64,000 bases of DNA from Pleurocapsaceae cyanobacterium CSU_1_1 (lineage in GTDB: Bacteria > Cyanobacteriota > Cyanobacteriia > Cyanobacteriales > Xenococcaceae), in assembly GCA_012034765.1 (NCBI GenBank), contig JAAUOU010000011.1, positions 1 to 64,000 on the forward strand. The letters run 5' to 3'. How positions within the stretch are numbered: the first letter of the stretch is position 1; each line of letters begins with the position of its first letter. Below are positions 55,323-64,000 of the stretch, in pieces. The translations under genes were made by a program, and so were the position numbers. A model generated the notes under the pieces. It saw nothing but the letters and a program-made list of their open reading frames with translations, was not told the origin of the DNA and did no database searches.

Positions 55323-57594
55323 TTCTAAGGTCACGCTCATGTCCTCCTACAGGGATCGTAAAGTAAAAAGTCGATCCTTTACCTAATTCTGACTCAACCC
55401 AGATTTTACCGCGATGGCATTCAATAATTTTTTTACAAATTGCTAAACCCATCCCCGTACCTGGATATTCATCTCTGGTATGGAGACGCTGGAAAATGAT
55501 AAAAATGCGATCGCTAAACTGGGGATCGATCCCGATACCGTTATCTTGAATCGAGAATAACCATTCATTTTCTTGGCGTTCAACCCTGATTTCAATTTTA
55601 GGTGATACGGCACTGCGGAATTTAAGCGCGTTAACAATTAAGTTTTGGAATAGCTGCATCAGTTGAGTACTGTCTGCTTTTAAGGTAGGTAGCGAATCGG
55701 CAATAATAATCTCGGCATCAGTATCGCGGATTCTTCTTTGGAGATTAGTTAAGGCTTGTTCTAGGGCAACTCCTGCTTCTGTAATCTCAAATTCGCCACT
55801 TTGACTATCTACCTTAGAATAAACTAATACGTCATCAATCAGGGTTTGCATCAAGGTTACTCCTTCGACTGCAAAGCCGATAAAGTCTTTGGCATCTGCA
55901 TCCAGACGTTCGCCATAGCGCATTTCCAGCAATTGAACGTAGTTGGAGACGTGGTTTAAGGGCTCTTGCAGATCATGAGAAGCGACATAGGCAAATCTCT
56001 TTAACTCGGAATTAGAACGTTCTAAATCCTGTGCCAACAATGCCAGTTCGTCTGCTTGACGTAGCACAATATTAACAATAACTCGTCTTAATTCCTTAAC
56101 ACCATTGATCTCTACTTGTTTCCAGGGTAAAGAGGTGAAACGGACTTCTTCTTTCCACAACTCAAAAGATTTACGGGGAGATAAGCGTAACCCTTGCTCG
56201 GAATTAATGGTTTGATAGGCATTATTAGGATCGCCACCCCAGTTTACCGTTTGAATTACTTCTGGTCGAAACCACAGGACATAATTACGACGAGAAATCG
56301 CCATTGCTACTAAACCACTGGCAACATTTTTATAAGCATCCGCTTCGGGATATATTTCTGCTAAGGAATCGGTACAAAATACTTCTTCATCAATATTTTT
56401 ATACAGCCACTGCACCAGCAAATTAAGTGCTTCTTCCGAGGGTGTTTCTCCCACCATTGTCCAAGTTCCATTGAGACACACCGCAGCTCCCGTCGCCGCA
56501 GCTAGATCGAGCAGAGAAGATTCATCTTTAATTAAAGCTTCAACCAGATTTTCCGATTGGGTCATATTATCAATTATCTGCGATCGCAGTCGATCTAACT
56601 TCAGACGATAATCGTAGTCTTCACTTTCTTGTCGATTAGAAATCTCAGAAAAGATTACTCTACCCAAAAATTCGCAGGCTTTACGCAGTTCGTAAGGAAC
56701 ATATTTCGGGGTCAAATGATGACAAGCAATTAGTCCCCAAAGTTTGCCATTTTCAATTAGGGAGATGGTTAATGACGCTCCTACCCCCATATTGTGCAAA
56801 TATTCCAAATGACAAGGATAAGGACTTCTGAGGATGGAAAGAGTCAAATCTACAGGGCGATCGCTGCTAGGATGGGTAGCGGGAAAAAGTTCTACAGGTT
56901 CGGCATAGGCATCAGGAATCAATCTAATCCAGTTGGAACTGAACAGCTTTCTCGCTGGCTTGGGAATATCTGAAGCAGGAAAATGTAGATTCAAATACGG
57001 TTCGAGACGATCTAACTTTTCTTCCGCCACCACTGCACCATGATCGTCTTCGTCAAATTTGTAAAGCATGACGCGATCGAATCCAGTTACCTTGCGTACT
57101 TCTTGCACAATAATTTGGCAATAATCTTTCAGGCTGGCAGAATCTTGTAATTGATTAATTGAAGCTTTAGCTAAATGATAAAAACTGAGAAAAGGAATGC
57201 TTTCTTGAGATTCAGCAGGTTCTAATTCTAAAATTAGAATTCCATCTTTATTACGATGAAAAACTCCATCAAAAATGGCATATTCTCCGCCATTTTTTCT
57301 CACCCACATTTTTGTTGGGTTGATAAAATCTAGATTTTCTTGAGTAACTCCTTTTTGAATAATATCAACTTGAAATGGATCGAAAAGCTCTTCTAAAGTT
57401 TTGCCAATTATTTCCTGAGCCTTAATACCAAAAGCATAATGGCAATTAGTAGTGGCTTGAACTATGTTTAAATTTGGCTCTTCTAGCACTAAAATCATGC
57501 CATGAGGTTGAATCATGCTAGAAGTGTGGATCGCCTGTCTTTCTAGTTCATTTAAATTAGTAACGCTAGCAAATTTAACACTTGTATCTTTCAC
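55279..57594 (-). CDS. cph1: Cph1-type phytochrome histidine kinase
   Basis: This 771-residue red/far-red photoreceptor has PAS (about 20-125), GAF (about 140-320), PHY (about 330-510), HisKA and HATPase domains. The bilin-binding Cys261 in PYPCHLEYLHNMGVGASLTI matches Cys259 of Cph1 and is followed by His262. PASDIP (206-211) holds the pyrrole-water Asp. The PHY tongue PRKSFELW is present, as are the kinase motifs ASHDLQEP and the ATP loops DNGIGI and GTGMGLAI. It should bind phycocyanobilin rather than biliverdin, since the GAF Cys is present. It shares its end with the regulator gene downstream. Confidence 0.95.
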   Translation of the reverse strand: MKDTSVKFASVTNLNELERQAIHTSSMIQPHGMILVLEEPNLNIVQATTNCHYAFGIKAQEIIGKTLEELFDPFQVDIIQKGVTQENLDFINPTKMWVRKNGGEYAIFDGVFHRNKDGILILELEPAESQESIPFLSFYHLAKASINQLQDSASLKDYCQIIVQEVRKVTGFDRVMLYKFDEDDHGAVVAEEKLDRLEPYLNLHFPASDIPKPARKLFSSNWIRLIPDAYAEPVELFPATHPSSDRPVDLTLSILRSPYPCHLEYLHNMGVGASLTISLIENGKLWGLIACHHLTPKYVPYELRKACEFLGRVIFSEISNRQESEDYDYRLKLDRLRSQIIDNMTQSENLVEALIKDESSLLDLAAATGAAVCLNGTWTMVGETPSEEALNLLVQWLYKNIDEEVFCTDSLAEIYPEADAYKNVASGLVAMAISRRNYVLWFRPEVIQTVNWGGDPNNAYQTINSEQGLRLSPRKSFELWKEEVRFTSLPWKQVEINGVKELRRVIVNIVLRQADELALLAQDLERSNSELKRFAYVASHDLQEPLNHVSNYVQLLEMRYGERLDADAKDFIGFAVEGVTLMQTLIDDVLVYSKVDSQSGEFEITEAGVALEQALTNLQRRIRDTDAEIIIADSLPTLKADSTQLMQLFQNLIVNALKFRSAVSPKIEIRVERQENEWLFSIQDNGIGIDPQFSDRIFIIFQRLHTRDEYPGTGMGLAICKKIIECHRGKIWVESELGKGSTFYFTIPVGGHERDLRNGRKAKDYSFGGGQ

Positions 57595-58224
57595 TCTTTT
57601 ACTCCTACATTTTTAGTTGTGATTATTAATATAATTTTTATGCATTAGGTACTTATACCTTTTGAAATTGATAAAGGATCTTGGTCTTTTTATAAAATAA
57701 TCGACTACAGGGACATAATAAGGAGCATGACAATTTTTAATGTGTTTCTTAAAGAACAAACATAAAAGTTTAATTTAGTTAGCTCAATTGTGGTGCTGCT
57801 GGTTTAATGGCTAAAAACGTTAATAGTACTATTGTTAGCTATAAGCTATAAGCTATAAGCGTTTTAATCTAGCCTGGAAAGCTGATTCAATTTGATTTTT
57901 ATACCCCGATTCAGCATTGATTAATACCCTAAATTGAAGCTTGATATTTTAAGTTTAAAACTGAAAAACAGACAAATCAGTAGCGAACTTGATTACCATA
58001 AAGACAAAACTAAGATAGTGGCGCTATGGCGATCGCTCATTTTTGACCTTGATGAGTCGAGAAATGTTCAGGCTCTATCTATAACTAGGCTGACTAAACT
58101 TCATTAAGATTTTAGATAGGCGAAAAAAATTACGGATATTCAAACACCAAAGTAAAATGACAACATCAGTTTATTTGCTTGAGCTAAACCATCATCAAAG
58201 TGTTCATCTCATCACGAGGAATTT
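57595..58224. other. intergenic region upstream of the lapA-like gene
   Basis: Divergent 630-bp region, AT-rich, with a heptamer array at 57837 and one HIP1 site near 58029. No coding frame, RNA or terminator is recognised. Confidence 0.4.
57837..57857. repeat. tandem heptamer repeat (AGCTATA x3)
   Basis: Three exact copies of AGCTATA in the intergenic region, part of the same scattered heptamer class. Confidence 0.9.
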
Positions 58225-58776
58225 ATGAGTCGGATTAAAACACTATTGTTAATATTAATTCTCGCTGCATTGAGTATTATATTTATTCAAAATAGAAACC
58301 CAATTGCTTTAAAGTTACTTTGTGCTGATAGTTCCCAAAGTTGCCTCTATCAGACTCCACCTTTACCTCTTGCAGCCTGGATTGCTCTAGCTACCTTAAC
58401 AGGAGCGATCGCTAATTTGCTAGTACAGAGCCTCAATCGTTACGGCTATAGCGATCATAAAAAGCCTATCCTCAATGATGACTTGTATCCTAATAGTAGC
58501 GATACAGCTTGGAACAATAATCGTCAGAGTAAATACCCTGAAGTTGACGGCATTAGAGATTCTTTTCCCCAGCAGGTATCTGAGCCGAAAAGTTATGAAG
58601 TAAAGCAAGAACCGCAAAATGTAGAGCGATCGGGTTCTACATATTCTTATAAATATCGCGAATCAGGCGATCGCCTAAAAAGCGTTCAAGACAGCACGAC
58701 CAAAAATTCAGTTGAACCTCAAGCTGCTCCTAATCGTAATGCTAATGACGAATCGAATGATGAAGACTGGATTTAA
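58225..58776 (+). CDS. LapA-domain (DUF1049) membrane protein
   Basis: This 183-residue protein has two transmembrane helices (about residues 5-22 and 50-70), the first followed by QNRNPIALKLL as in LapA-type proteins. The C-terminal about 110 residues are hydrophilic and low-complexity, rich in Ser, Asn and Asp, probably disordered. Related proteins help assemble lipopolysaccharide or envelope complexes, but cyanobacterial ones are not characterised. Confidence 0.75.
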   Translation: MSRIKTLLLILILAALSIIFIQNRNPIALKLLCADSSQSCLYQTPPLPLAAWIALATLTGAIANLLVQSLNRYGYSDHKKPILNDDLYPNSSDTAWNNNRQSKYPEVDGIRDSFPQQVSEPKSYEVKQEPQNVERSGSTYSYKYRESGDRLKSVQDSTTKNSVEPQAAPNRNANDESNDEDWI

Positions 58777-58979
58777 AAGCCGTTTCTACTGGCTGCAAAT
58801 ATCTCTTTTGATTCTTGTCTAACTATTCCCAGCATTGTAGCCTGTTGTAAATTGATAAAGGCTTCCAAATCTTCTAGCTCGTATTTGTTCTCTAGCATTT
58901 TTTTGAGCTTTTCTTCTGATTCTAAGGTTAAATACCCCGTATTTAGAGCCTGCTTAACTATTTCGCGAATTAATTTCAT
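58773..58979 (-). CDS. conserved small cyanobacterial protein
   Basis: This 68-residue helical protein begins MKLIREIVKQALNTGYLTLE and continues LEDLEAFINLQQATMLGIVR; the family is common in cyanobacteria and uncharacterised. It has no membrane helix. Its stop codon overlaps the stop region of the lapA-like gene (convergent). Confidence 0.65.
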   Translation of the reverse strand: MKLIREIVKQALNTGYLTLESEEKLKKMLENKYELEDLEAFINLQQATMLGIVRQESKEIFAASRNGF

Positions 58980-59659
58980 GGGAATTTACCAATATTCTAT
59001 TCGATGATTATAAAAACTTTTTTTAAATTATTTTTATTACTTGAGATAGAAGATATATATGTAAGATCTGATTTCTTAGACAAAATCATCTTCCCCGATA
59101 TATCTACTTGACTGTAGTTAAATTTTAGATGAACTTGTGTGTTTTTTCTGTAATTTAGATCACTTTTATTTTTGTAGTTTACTAGTAAATATAATGCTTT
59201 GCCAAAGTAGTCAGTAATTTGGCTCACAGATTAAAAAGAGCAATATAGGCAATCTTTAGCCAATTAATGCTCGATATTCATTACTGAGGCTTATTATTAT
59301 AACAATTAGGTATTTTATTTGATTAAGATTAAGTCCGTATAAATACTGAAAAAATCGACTAAATCGAGTCAATTGTTCATCAGTATTAATAACTAATATT
59401 AGTATGAAAATACTGTAAAAGAACACAAAAAATACCAAGTCGAAAGTTTAACCAGTTATTTGCTCAACTCACTGATAAATTCCCTCTGGATAAAACAAAA
59501 GCGATTAGGCTTGCGCCTAGCCTTCGGATCGCATCATACTGAATATTCATATTCGCTGGGCAATAGAAAATAAAAATCTGAAATTGGTGATGCGATCGAG
59601 TAATAATATACAGATGATCAGATGAGCAAACCTTTAACCAAATTCAACTAGTTGAAACT
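58980..59659. other. AT-rich intergenic region before ileS
   Basis: About 680 bp with no credible gene. Two frames of 76 and 60 residues on the minus strand are low-complexity and lack family sequence. A small palindrome-rich stretch, AGGCTTGCGCCT, lies near 59508. The region presumably holds the ileS promoter. Confidence 0.4.
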
Positions 59660-62605
59660 GTGACAGAAGCAAAAAGCTATACAGAAACCGTAAATCTGCC
59701 CCAAACAGCATTTAATATGCGAGCGAATGCCGTGGAGCGAGAACCAGAATTACAGCAATTTTGGGCGGAAAACAAAATTTATGAGCAACTGTCACAGAAT
59801 AACCCTAAAGACTCTTTTATTCTCCATGATGGCCCTCCCTATGCTAATGGATCGCTGCATATGGGTCATGCCCTGAATAAAGTGTTAAAAGATATTATCA
59901 ATAAGTACAAGCTATTGCAAGGACATAAAACAGATTACATTCCTGGCTGGGATTGTCATGGGCTGCCCATTGAATTAAAAGTCCTGCAAAAAATGAAATC
60001 TAAAGAGCGTCAAGAATTAACACCCCTCAAGCTACGACAAAAAGCCAAAGAATTTGCCATCCAGGCACAGCAAGAACAGTGTGAGAGCTTTAAACGCTAC
60101 GGTGTTTGGGGCAACTGGGATCAGCCTTATTTAACCCTTACGCCTGAATACGAAGCAGCACAAATTGATGTCTTTGGTCAAATGGTGCTTAAAGGTCATA
60201 TTTATCGTGGTTTAAAACCCGTTCACTGGAGTCCTAGTTCTCGTACCGCGTTAGCTGAGGCAGAATTAGAATATCCTGAAGGGCATACTTCTCCGAGTAT
60301 CTATGTGGCTTTTCCTGTTAGTAAGTTGGGAGAAGGCGCAGCAGAATTAGCACAGTATTTACCTAATCTAAAACTAGCGATCTGGACTACTACACCCTGG
60401 ACTATTCCTGGTAACTTGGCGGTGGCTGTTAATGGTGAATTAGAATATGCGGTTGTTGAACTAGATACCCCCCAGCCCCCCTTAATAAGGGGGGTGCCGA
60501 AGGCGGGGGGATCGTACCTAATTGTGGCGAAAGATTTGGTAGAAAGACTTTCAGAAACTTTTGCTACCGAATTAACGATCAAAACTACCCTAACAGGTAA
60601 AGCTCTAGAAAACACTATTTATCGCCATTCTTTGTTTGATCGCGAGAGTAAAGTAGTTATCGGTGGCGACTATATTACGACTGAATCTGGTACAGGTTTA
60701 GTACATACTGCCCCTGGACATGGACAGGAAGACTATATTACAGGACAAAAGTATGGTTTGCCGATTCTTTCCCCTGTAGATGATGGTGGCAAGTTTACCG
60801 AGGAAGCAGGTAAGTTTGCAGGTTTGCAGGTAGTTGCTAAAGGAAATGAAAAAGTTAGCCCAGGTAATCAAGCAATTATCGATGCGCTACAAGAGGCGGG
60901 GGCATTACTTAAACAGGAGGAATATGCCCACAAATATCCTTATGATTGGCGCACAGGTAAACCGACAATCTTTCGTGCTACTGAACAGTGGTTTGCCTCA
61001 GTGGCAGGATTTCGCGAGGAAGCACTAAAAGCTATTTCAACTGTAACCTGGATTCCCGCCCAGGGAGAAAAGCGGATTACGCCCATGGTAAGCGATCGCT
61101 CTGACTGGTGTATTTCTCGTCAGCGTAGCTGGGGTGTGCCAATTCCTGTGTTTTATGACGAGGAGACAAATGAGCCTTTATTAACAGAGGAAACTATCAA
61201 TCATGTAAAAGGAATTATCGCCGAAAAGGGTTCTGATGCTTGGTGGGAGTTATCCGTCGAAAAATTGCTACCTGAGTCTTATCGTCAGAATGGACGCACC
61301 TATCGCAAGGGTACAGATACGATGGATGTCTGGTTTGATTCTGGTTCATCTTGGGCTGCGGTGGCAAAAGGTAGAAATTTGAAATATCCCGTGGATATGT
61401 ATCTCGAAGGTAGCGATCAACATCGTGGTTGGTTTCAATCTAGCCTACTTACCAGTGTGGCAGTTAACGGTATTGCACCCTATAAAATCGTCTTGACCCA
61501 TAATCATGTGTTAGATGAGAAAGGTCACAAAATGAGTAAGTCTAAGGGGAATGGTATCGCTCCTGAACTGATCATAGAAGGGGGCAATAATAAAAAGCAA
61601 GAACCCGCTTATGGTGCTGATGTACTGCGTCTGTGGGTAGCTTCGGTTGACTATTCTTCTGATGTCCGTGTGGGTAAGAATATTATCAAGCAAACTTCCG
61701 ATATGTACCGCAAGGTACGCAATACGGCTCGTTTCTTACTGGGTAACTTACATGACTTCGATCCTAAAAAACATACCATAGCCTATGCAGACTTGCCAGA
61801 ATTAGACAAATATATGCTGCACCGCATGACGGAAGTGTTTGCTGAAGTTACCGATGCTTATAATAGCTATCAATTCTTCCGCTTCTTCCAAGCTATCCAG
61901 AATTTTTGTGTCGTTGATCTATCCAATTTTTATCTCGATATCGCCAAAGATCGGCTTTATATCAGTAATCTTGATTCTTTCCGTCGTCGCAGCTGCCAAA
62001 CAGTATTAGCAGTAGCCATCGAAAACATTGCCAGAGCGATCGCACCAGTGCTATGTCATATGGCTGAAGATATCTGGCAAGCTTTACCCTACGACACAGG
62101 TTATAAATCCGTGTTTGAATCTGGTTGGGTGGAAATGCAGGATGAATGGCGGGTAGAGGCGAACAGCGACGCGCTAGCTAATCCTTTAGGGCGTTCGCCC
62201 CTACAATGGGACGTAATTCGCGATTTAAGAGATGAAGTCAACAAGGTAATGGAACAGGCGAGAACAGCAAAAGCGATCGGTTCTTCTCTTGATGCTAAAG
62301 TGTTGCTTCATGTTTCTGATGGAGAATTAAAAAATAAACTAGCAGCTTATAATTCCTCTAATACTCTTAGTGAGAAAAATGTCGATGAATTGCGCTATTT
62401 CTTCCTAGCTTCCCAAGTTGAATTGGTAGATTATCTTCCTGATTCAGAATATAAAAGCGCATCAGATATTGCCAATATTGCCGTAGTTAAAGCTGAGGGA
62501 GAAAAATGCGATCGCTGTTGGAATTATTCTGTGTCTGTCGGTAGTTTTGCCGAAGATCCGACAATTTGCGATCGCTGTAATGCTGCGTTAAAAGGTGAGT
62601 TTTAA
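59660..62605 (+). CDS. ileS: isoleucyl-tRNA synthetase with two repeat insertions
   Basis: This 981-residue class I aminoacyl-tRNA synthetase has HMGH (residues 67-70) in PPYANGSLHMGHALNKV and KMSKS at about 624-628. The C-terminal zinc site is formed by two Cys pairs (CDRC and CDRC). The start is GTG 59660, since MTEAKSYTETVNLPQTAF is the usual opening. Two segments are alien to the family: about residues 269-284 (TPQPPLIRGVPKAGG) and about 832-848 (VEANSDALANPLGRSPLQ). Both are coded by palindromic repeats that kept the frame. The first lies in the editing (CP1) region, the second in the tRNA-binding C-terminal part. The catalytic sites are intact. Confidence 0.95.
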   Translation: MTEAKSYTETVNLPQTAFNMRANAVEREPELQQFWAENKIYEQLSQNNPKDSFILHDGPPYANGSLHMGHALNKVLKDIINKYKLLQGHKTDYIPGWDCHGLPIELKVLQKMKSKERQELTPLKLRQKAKEFAIQAQQEQCESFKRYGVWGNWDQPYLTLTPEYEAAQIDVFGQMVLKGHIYRGLKPVHWSPSSRTALAEAELEYPEGHTSPSIYVAFPVSKLGEGAAELAQYLPNLKLAIWTTTPWTIPGNLAVAVNGELEYAVVELDTPQPPLIRGVPKAGGSYLIVAKDLVERLSETFATELTIKTTLTGKALENTIYRHSLFDRESKVVIGGDYITTESGTGLVHTAPGHGQEDYITGQKYGLPILSPVDDGGKFTEEAGKFAGLQVVAKGNEKVSPGNQAIIDALQEAGALLKQEEYAHKYPYDWRTGKPTIFRATEQWFASVAGFREEALKAISTVTWIPAQGEKRITPMVSDRSDWCISRQRSWGVPIPVFYDEETNEPLLTEETINHVKGIIAEKGSDAWWELSVEKLLPESYRQNGRTYRKGTDTMDVWFDSGSSWAAVAKGRNLKYPVDMYLEGSDQHRGWFQSSLLTSVAVNGIAPYKIVLTHNHVLDEKGHKMSKSKGNGIAPELIIEGGNNKKQEPAYGADVLRLWVASVDYSSDVRVGKNIIKQTSDMYRKVRNTARFLLGNLHDFDPKKHTIAYADLPELDKYMLHRMTEVFAEVTDAYNSYQFFRFFQAIQNFCVVDLSNFYLDIAKDRLYISNLDSFRRRSCQTVLAVAIENIARAIAPVLCHMAEDIWQALPYDTGYKSVFESGWVEMQDEWRVEANSDALANPLGRSPLQWDVIRDLRDEVNKVMEQARTAKAIGSSLDAKVLLHVSDGELKNKLAAYNSSNTLSEKNVDELRYFFLASQVELVDYLPDSEYKSASDIANIAVVKAEGEKCDRCWNYSVSVGSFAEDPTICDRCNAALKGEF
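60466..60512. repeat. C/G palindrome inserted in frame in ileS
   Basis: An outer pair CCCCCC (60468-60473) with GGGGGG (60505-60510) encloses an inner palindrome CCCCCCTTAATAAGGGGGG (60476-60494). It encodes about 15 residues in the editing domain. Such CCCCCCTTAATAAGGGGGG repeats are a recurrent cyanobacterial dispersed family. Confidence 0.85.
62153..62204. repeat. GTAGGGGCGAAC-type inverted repeat inserted in frame in ileS
   Basis: GTAGAGGCGAAC (62153-62164) and GTTCGCCCCTAC (62193-62204) form 12-bp arms with one mismatch. The arms match the intergenic repeat at 15815-15874. The 52-bp insertion keeps the ileS frame. Confidence 0.85.
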
Positions 62606-62759
62606 CGTTTGTGAGCGAGAAGTCCCTACCCTCAATGAATTAGCAGGTATTAGTTCCTAGATCATCTTCTCTTATGGCGATCGCCAATTGCATTACTGAT
62701 TAATTACGGAGGAGATGCTTTCTTTAGTGCAGTCCCTCTGGTAGATTAATCCTAGCCCC

Positions 62760-62782
62760 AAATTTAAAATTCATTTAAATTT
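62760..62782. promoter_or_regulatory. AT-rich inverted repeat upstream of pgk
   Basis: AAATTTAAA and TTTAAATTT, a perfect 9-bp pair around ATTCA, lie about 60 bases before the pgk start. It could be a regulator site; no particular regulator can be named. Confidence 0.35.
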
Positions 62783-62843
62783 ATCTTTAGACTTGGGTGA
62801 TTTTTATTAATTTATTTAACAAGCAATTAGGAGGAAAGTCGCA

Positions 62844-64000
62844 GTGGCTAAGAAGACTGTCGCGAGTTTGACCGAAGCAGATGTCTCTGGAAAAAGAATT
62901 TTAGTAAGAGCCGATTTTAATGTGCCTCTAGATGATGGTGGTAATATTACCGACGATACTCGCATCAAAGCTGCGTTACCGACAATTAAGTATTTAGTTG
63001 ATAAAGGCGGAAAAGTAATCTTATGTAGCCACATGGGTCGTCCTAAGGGTGAGGTGAAAGAAGAATTACGTCTAACTCCAGTTGCCAAAAGACTTTCTGA
63101 GCTATTAGGACAAGACGTTACTAAGTGTGATGATTGCGTTGGCGACAGCGTAGCTTCTATTGTCAATGCTATGAGCAATGGTCAGGTTGTGTTATTAGAA
63201 AACCTGCGTTTTCATAATGAAGAAGAAGCCAATGACCCTGAATTTGCCAAACAATTAGCTGCTAATGCCGACCTATACGTTAATGAAGCATTTGGTACGG
63301 CTCACCGCGCTCACGCTTCTACTGAAGGGGTAACTCATTATTTAAGTCCTAGCGTTGCTGGTTACTTAATTGAGAAGGAATTAGACTATCTTCAAGATGC
63401 TGTAGATAATCCTAAACGTCCTTTGGCGGCAATTATTGGTGGATCTAAAGTTTCCAGCAAAATTGGCGTAATCGAAACTTTATTAGATAAGTGCGACAAG
63501 CTGCTGATTGGTGGCGGGATGATCTTTACTTTTTATAAGGCTCGTGGCTTGAAAGTAGGTAAATCCTTAGTTGAAGAAGATAAGCTTGAGCTTGCTAAGT
63601 CTTTAGAAGCCAAAGCCAAAGAACAAGGTGTAGAATTGCTGTTACCTACTGACGTTGTGGTAGCTGATAACTTTGCTCCTGATGCTAATGCCAGAACTGT
63701 CAGCATCAATGATATTCCTGATGGCTGGATGGGATTAGATATTGGCCCTGATTCTATTAAAGTATTTCAAAATGCCTTGGCTGACTGTAACGCCGTAATT
63801 TGGAATGGCCCAATGGGTGTATTTGAATTTGATAAATTTGCTGCGGGAACAGAAGCGATCGCTCATACTCTAGCAGAGAAGTCCGATGCTGTGACCATTA
63901 TTGGCGGTGGTGATTCTGTAGCTGCGGTCGAAAAAGTTGGGGTGGCGGAAAAAATGAGCCATATCTCTACTGGCGGTGGCGCAAGTTTGGAATTGCTGGA
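62844..64000 (+). CDS. pgk: phosphoglycerate kinase, 3'-partial
   Basis: Pgk transfers phosphate between 1,3-bisphosphoglycerate and ADP in glycolysis and, in reverse, in the Calvin cycle. The GTG start at 62844 is preceded by a strong AGGAGG at 62829-62834 and begins [20 protein letters not shown]. Substrate motifs [10 protein letters not shown] and [10 protein letters not shown], and the later [12 protein letters not shown], are clear; the nucleotide-site GGGDS lies near residue 356. The window ends at about residue 385, close to the usual length of about 400, so only the last few residues are missing. Downstream genes are not visible. Confidence 0.95.
   Translation, partial: MAKKTVASLTEADVSGKRILVRADFNVPLDDGGNITDDTRIKAALPTIKYLVDKGGKVILCSHMGRPKGEVKEELRLTPVAKRLSELLGQDVTKCDDCVGDSVASIVNAMSNGQVVLLENLRFHNEEEANDPEFAKQLAANADLYVNEAFGTAHRAHASTEGVTHYLSPSVAGYLIEKELDYLQDAVDNPKRPLAAIIGGSKVSSKIGVIETLLDKCDKLLIGGGMIFTFYKARGLKVGKSLVEEDKLELAKSLEAKAKEQGVELLLPTDVVVADNFAPDANARTVSINDIPDGWMGLDIGPDSIKVFQNALADCNAVIWNGPMGVFEFDKFAAGTEAIAHTLAEKSDAVTIIGGGDSVAAVEKVGVAEKMSHISTGGGASLELL

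Noticed and set aside
58997-59438. Two minus-strand frames of 76 and 60 codons
   Set aside because: Low-complexity AT-rich sequence, no ribosome site, no family sequence.
62816-63178. 120-codon minus-strand frame
   Set aside because: It is antisense to pgk, which has full family motifs.

Overview
The window is chromosomal DNA from a cyanobacterium. The octamer GCGATCGC (HIP1) recurs throughout, the DNA is fairly AT-rich, and the gene content is oxygenic-phototroph core: split pntA/pntB transhydrogenase, petL, ndhD1, hemF, sufR/sufB, a Cph1-type phytochrome with an Rcp1-like regulator, cobH and cbiX under a cobalamin riboswitch. A low-GC unicellular or baeocyte-forming lineage (Pleurocapsales-like) would fit, but that placement is inference; no rRNA or tRNA gene was seen.

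Layout. 1-2.7 kb: end of the pnt operon (pntA1 frameshifted). 3-8.2 kb: a decayed methyltransferase, a lone sugar-ABC permease, a TerB-like gene whose start is lost next to a tnpB-only IS, a DUF4330 protein and trmB. 8.2-14.1 kb: a MITE-like element, ACT-malic enzyme, a VanY-type carboxypeptidase, a SWIM-domain protein, a frameshifted hydrolase-like gene and ilvB with a zinc-ribbon tail. 14.1-15.8 kb: a complete IS200/IS605 element with divergent tnpA/tnpB. 15.9-18.3 kb: three unknown genes, two of them paralogous coiled-coil proteins. 18.5-25 kb: petL, a MITE, a DUF1868-like protein, cobH, a RES/Xre toxin-antitoxin pair, a frameshifted membrane gene, and cbiX with a His-rich tail behind its riboswitch. 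25-37 kb: lipid kinase, prepilin peptidase, a PepSY-PAS-degenerate GGDEF protein, a 1248-residue fusion protein, DUF2237 and a Na+/H+ antiporter. 37-48.3 kb: a membrane-tethered receiver, ndhD1, a YaaW-like protein, a Ser/Thr kinase, REC and REC-GGDEF-EAL proteins, folB, a degenerate histidine kinase and a sphingosine-kinase-like enzyme. 48.5-54 kb: hemF, frameshifted sufR, sufB without sufCDS, an Rpn-family relic, and a RelE-like TA pair between direct repeats. 53.6-57.6 kb: a phytochrome-Rcp1-hybrid kinase operon. 58-64 kb: small proteins, ileS carrying two in-frame repeat insertions, and the 5' part of pgk.

The most unusual object is the protein at 30132-33878. It joins a membrane domain with an HELGH metalloprotease motif to a GlmS-like class II glutamine amidotransferase whose nucleophile Cys is internal, followed by a sugar-isomerase (SIS) domain, more membrane segments and an unknown C-terminal domain. 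This suggests that a protease domain matures its own Ntn-hydrolase; that is inference.

A second theme is repeat biology. Several palindromic or tandem repeat families have invaded intergenic DNA and coding sequence (ileS, trmB, the sufR 3' end). One palindrome family is shared between a tnpB 3' end and two MITE-like copies.

A third theme is single-base indels that break otherwise well conserved genes (pntA1, the hydrolase-like gene, the pentapeptide-like gene, sufR). Three of the four lie in or beside short homopolymer runs. They may be sequencing errors, and the raw reads should settle this.
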